Assembly: GCA_964472305.1 (NCBI GenBank)
Contig: CAYYJR010000004.1
Coordinates: 124,001 to 188,000, forward strand
DNA length: 64,000 bases
Direction of reading: 5' to 3'
Source of the DNA: CAYYJR01 sp964472305
Lineage (GTDB): Bacteria; Armatimonadota; Hebobacteria; CAIYQO01
The translations under genes were made by a program, and so were the position numbers. The notes under the pieces were generated by a model that was given only the letters and a program-made list of their open reading frames with translations, did not search any database and had not been told where the DNA came from. Numbering within the stretch: position 1 is the first letter of the stretch; each line of letters starts with the position of its first letter. Shown here piece by piece: positions 61,801 through 64,000 of this stretch.

Positions 61801-64000
61801 GGCTCAGCTACAAGGTGACGGATGCCGCCAACCATGCCATCGAAGGCGGGTATGTCTTCACCGTCATGGGCGAAGGGGTGAACGGCAGCCAGTTCCGCTT
61901 CAATGACCTAGAATTGATTACCGATAAACGTGAATACCGCCCGGGAGAACAGGTGAAGCTGCAGGTGAACACCAATCGGCCCGATGCCACCGTGCTCCTC
62001 TTCGTGCGTCCGGCAAACGGCATCGGCTTGCCGCCGAAGATACTGCGCATGGACGGCAAAAGCGCCGTTGAGCAAATCGAGGTGCGTAAAAAAGACATGC
62101 CGAACTTCTTCGTGGAGGCGGTGACGGTGAGCGGCGGTAAGGTCTACTCTGAAACACGCGAAATTGTGGTGCCGCCGGAACAGCGCGTGCTGAACGTAAA
62201 AGTCACTCCCTCGGCGGCGACCTACAAACCGGGCGCGAAGGCCACGCTGAAAGTGACGCTCACCGAGCCGAATGGGGAACCGTATCGCGGCACGACGGTG
62301 GTGAGCATCTACGACAAGGCGGTCGAATATATATCCGGCGGCAGCAACGTACCGGCAATCAAGGAGTTCTACTGGAAATGGCGGCGCAGTCACTATCCGC
62401 GCACGGAAAGCAGTCTCGATAAGGGCAGCAGCAACCTGAACAAATCCGGCGAAATCGGCATGGGCTTCCTTGGTCTCTTCGGACGTGAAGTCGCGGATGA
62501 AATCCTGAAGGAGGATAGTGATAAAGCGTTCCTCACCGATAACGAACTGGCTGATCGCAATTCCGAAGTCGGGGGAATGTCGCGAAGGGCGATGAAGGCT
62601 GCCGGCCCAGCAGGTCCGCCAGCAGCACCATCCGCCGACCTACGGGCTGGGCGCTTAGAGGCGCAAGCTCCCGCCGACGCCGCGCCGGCTGGACCGGTGG
62701 TCGAACCGACGGTGCGCAGCAACTTCGCCGACACCGCCTACTGGAACGCGCTGGTGCAGACTGACGAGAAAGGCCAGGCGGAAATCGAACTGACCATGCC
62801 GGAAAACCTGACCACCTGGAAGGCCAAGGTGTGGGCGATGGGCCAGGGCACCCGCGTCGGTGAAGGCACGGCGGAAATGATTACCACCAAGAACCTGATC
62901 ATCCGCTTGCAAGCCCCGCGCTTCTTTGTGCAGAAGGACGAGGTAGTGCTTTCAGCCAATGTGCACAACTACCTGAAGACCAGGAAGACGGCGAAAGTGC
63001 TGCTGGAGATGGACGGCGGTTGCCTGGCGCCGCTGGCCGGCGTGCTGAGCACGCAGACGATCACCGTGGAGGCCAATGGCGAAAAGCGCGTCGACTGGCG
63101 CGTGAAAGTGCTGCAACCCGGCGAAGCGAAGATTCGCATGAAGGCGCTGACGGATGAAGAATCCGACGCCATGGCAATGTCCTTCCCGGTCTTTGTGCAC
63201 GGCATGCTGAAGACGGAGAGCTTCAGCGGCGTCATTCGTCCGGACAAAACTTCGGCAACCGTGAAGATTCGCGTGCCTGCCGAACGGCGACCCGAGCAGA
63301 GTCGACTGGAAGTGCGCTACTCCCCCACCCTCGCCGGCGCAATGGTGGACGCGCTGCCCTACCTGGCGGAATACCCCTACGGCTGTACCGAGCAGACGCT
63401 GAATCGCTTCCTGCCCGCGGTAATCACGCAAAAAGTGCTGCTGAACATGGGTCTGAACCTGAAAGACATCCGCGACAAGCGCACGAACCTGAACGCGCAG
63501 GAGATTGGCGATGACGTAACACGCGCGCAGGATTGGCGGCGCATGGAAGCCAACTGGCGCGGCGAGCGCAATCCGGTCTTTGACGAGGCGGAGGTGCGCA
63601 GCATGGTGAAAGCCGGCCTGGAACGGCTGGCGGCCATGCAGTGCCAGGATGGCGGTTGGGGCTGGTTCAGCGGGTGGGGTGAATGCTCGTATCCGCACAC
63701 CACCGCGCTGGTGGTGCACGGCATGCAAATCGCTCGCCAGAACGACGTGGCCCTGGTGCCCGGCGTGCTGGAGCGCGGCGTGGATTGGTTGAAGCGCTAC
63801 CAGGCCAACCGCATCGCCGAATTGCAGGCACACCCAACTTGGGAGGCCAATGCGCTGGATGCCTTCGTCTACATGGTGCTGGTGGACGAGAAGAGCGACA
63901 ACAAGGAGATGCGCACATTTCTGTATCGTGACCGCAACGACCTGCCGGTTTATGCGAAGAGCATGTTCGGCATTGCGTTGCACCGGGTGGGCGATGTCGA
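58851..64000 (+). CDS. Alpha-2-macroglobulin family protein with thioester motif, 3' partial
   Basis: 1716 residues to the window end, frame still open. A signal peptide (LCIFVLLAALSVMLIGD) without lipobox is followed by a TPR-like region, macroglobulin domains (MG2-like TDRPVYRPAQPVKFKCWI near 640; TDKREYRPGEQVKLQVN near 1025), an Ala/Pro-rich bait-like linker (about 1245-1285), the A2M block MPENLTTWKAKVWAMGQG, and the thioester site YPYGCTEQT (Cys1512). Such proteins trap proteases in the periplasm or at the surface. One domain carries an insert of nine Trp and seven Tyr within about 41 residues (near 791-837). No penicillin-binding protein 1C gene is seen. ATG 58851 follows AAAGAGGAA. Confidence 0.93.
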   Translation, partial: MERFRLCIFVLLAALSVMLIGDVDRVAGEDPALRTKAAQQMKDGNWKDAYESFSQLALDPADNPLLVGDDLNDALTCLGRLGRVEEVDAFREKVITTHAGNWRLLHTAAQSYLNTVHNGFIIAGNFSRGGHRGGGKAVNAYERDRVRALQLMQQASEVATRDRDADALGQFYLSFAEMLLGNRGWSEAWRLQYLTDLTVLPDYDEGYWYGGRNPQRGAPVDENGTPVYYSVPKSWQDARNDGERWRWAQQRAVDLSPGLAASVKWGFAQFLQAQFGPQTMAQYDWYFRGQTTDDSKGNESGPYALFTLGDDETIARLATGIKRFKLPDEFNYHKIYQQLADGVTLAEEALDALAGEYETRRQYDRAADYWQQAIKRFGAGHDHFREQRLAQIIRNWGQFEPVMTQPAGQGATVEFRFRNGTHLDLTAQQIDVKRLLDDVKAYLKSNPRQLDWQQMDIRNIGWRLVMQNQDKYLVKQVAQWELDLQPRPHHFDKRITITTPLQKAGAYLLTAKMADGNTSRIVLWVADTAIVKKMLDQQNYYFVADAVSGKPIPRANLEYFGYRQDWKREGNGGHYDITTRNFAEFTDADGQLFLKPGQQDQNYQWVIVATQGERMAYLGFTGAWCGNYYDEQYNATKTFVITDRPVYRPAQPVKFKCWINHAQYDQEGNSAFAGRQFLVRIDNPKGEKVFENTFTADEYGGLQGEFTLEKDATLGTYQLSFPKGEGNGSFRVEEYKKPEFEVTVVAPEKPVMLGETITATIKANYYFGAPVTDAKVKYKILRSNYSANWYPVAYWDWFYGAGYWWYACDYPWYPGWRDWGCRRPVPFWWGYQRQQQPELVAEVEAPIGPDGTVKVEIDTAIAKAIQGDTDHRYEITAEVTDQSRRTIVGQGAVLVARKPFKVYAWVDRGYYRVGDVIQADFNAQTLDNQPVQGKGELRLLKISYPRQNGQGQPVETEVQRWDLPTGDDGRAHLQMKAERAGQYRLSYKVTDAANHAIEGGYVFTVMGEGVNGSQFRFNDLELITDKREYRPGEQVKLQVNTNRPDATVLLFVRPANGIGLPPKILRMDGKSAVEQIEVRKKDMPNFFVEAVTVSGGKVYSETREIVVPPEQRVLNVKVTPSAATYKPGAKATLKVTLTEPNGEPYRGTTVVSIYDKAVEYISGGSNVPAIKEFYWKWRRSHYPRTESSLDKGSSNLNKSGEIGMGFLGLFGREVADEILKEDSDKAFLTDNELADRNSEVGGMSRRAMKAAGPAGPPAAPSADLRAGRLEAQAPADAAPAGPVVEPTVRSNFADTAYWNALVQTDEKGQAEIELTMPENLTTWKAKVWAMGQGTRVGEGTAEMITTKNLIIRLQAPRFFVQKDEVVLSANVHNYLKTRKTAKVLLEMDGGCLAPLAGVLSTQTITVEANGEKRVDWRVKVLQPGEAKIRMKALTDEESDAMAMSFPVFVHGMLKTESFSGVIRPDKTSATVKIRVPAERRPEQSRLEVRYSPTLAGAMVDALPYLAEYPYGCTEQTLNRFLPAVITQKVLLNMGLNLKDIRDKRTNLNAQEIGDDVTRAQDWRRMEANWRGERNPVFDEAEVRSMVKAGLERLAAMQCQDGGWGWFSGWGECSYPHTTALVVHGMQIARQNDVALVPGVLERGVDWLKRYQANRIAELQAHPTWEANALDAFVYMVLVDEKSDNKEMRTFLYRDRNDLPVYAKSMFGIALHRVGDV

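Noticed and set aside
59748..61835. A 695-codon open frame on the minus strand
   Set aside because: It lies wholly antisense to the alpha-2-macroglobulin, whose signal peptide, domains and thioester motif are clear; the antisense reading is an effect of high GC.
62952..63983. A 343-codon minus-strand frame
   Set aside because: Antisense to the macroglobulin thioester region.
1..64000. CRISPR arrays, tRNA or rRNA genes, insertion sequences
   Set aside because: No regularly spaced repeats, no tRNA-like cloverleaf with CCA-type ends, no rRNA sequence and no transposase or integrase were recognised by reading.

Overview
The window is about 60% GC, densely coded on both strands, and contains a 100-N scaffold gap, so it is most likely part of a metagenome-assembled bacterial genome. 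No rRNA, tRNA, CRISPR array, integrase or insertion sequence was recognised. Several gene types together point to a free-living, heterotrophic, Gram-negative-type bacterium of the Armatimonadota or a neighbouring poorly cultured phylum: type IV prepilin-like H-X9-DG proteins, a futalosine-route menaquinone set, a GH172/DUF2961 protein, a corrinoid-methyltransferase-like URO-D protein, a bacterial alpha-2-macroglobulin and a GH133 debranching enzyme. That placement is an inference; no ribosomal marker is present.

Layout. 1-8.1 kb: iron-dependent alcohol dehydrogenase (5' end outside, split by the artificial gap), YHS protein, mqnE, an EEP-fold protein with altered active-site residues, PfkB kinase, EamA transporter, aroA, then a 640-bp non-coding stretch with inverted repeats and a small membrane protein. 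8.2-19.8 kb: an EncFtn-like ferritin without encapsulin, a Gfo/Idh dehydrogenase and a ceramidase-like hydrolase, a prepilin fused to a lectin-like module, MazG, a membrane cyclase with a zinc ribbon, polysaccharide deacetylase, a GH2-like protein lacking the catalytic Asn-Glu pair, a GH43-like protein and a glycosyltransferase. 19.9-28.4 kb: URO-D-like protein, a solitary Type ISP-like adenine methyltransferase, a frameshifted membrane gene, DUF4380 protein, a 40-residue membrane peptide, then ruvX-mltG-PASTA. 28.4-34.3 kb: two tandem-duplicated enzymes (double amidohydrolase, double metallo-beta-lactamase) whose N-terminal halves have lost metal ligands, and a DUF3352/pilin hybrid. 34.3-50.9 kb: mostly housekeeping metabolism: mqnP, debranching enzyme, enoyl-ACP reductase, ribBA, manA, AEC transporter, birA-rsmD, hisI, an mgtE with a divergent pore, trpF, a DUF4382 lipoprotein, ferredoxin-fused etfA with etfB, a decayed amidohydrolase and ubiX. 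51-57.7 kb: a leftward gene run ending in GH172, GNAT, amidase and M28 peptidase, headed by a DUF4145(HEPN-like)-TPR-SLOG protein and a deoxyhypusine-synthase-like protein. 57.9-64 kb: an amidohydrolase and a very large alpha-2-macroglobulin with an intact thioester motif, running off the end.

How they fit together. mqnE, mqnP and ubiX are three separated parts of the futalosine menaquinone pathway, and the ferredoxin-type EtfAB could feed electrons to that quinone pool. ruvX-mltG-PASTA, the amidase, the deacetylase and the macroglobulin serve the cell envelope. The glycosidases, Gfo/Idh, ceramidase-like and URO-D-like genes suggest breakdown of complex carbohydrates and methylated substrates. 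The most unusual locus is the DUF4145-TPR-SLOG gene: SLOG domains are known nucleotide-signal sensors or processors in bacterial conflict systems, and here one is coupled to a HEPN-like domain in a single polypeptide, translationally coupled to an M28 peptidase. Several genes (30236, 42355, 44262) have a good promoter only a few bases before the start codon and no ribosome binding site, suggesting leaderless mRNAs.
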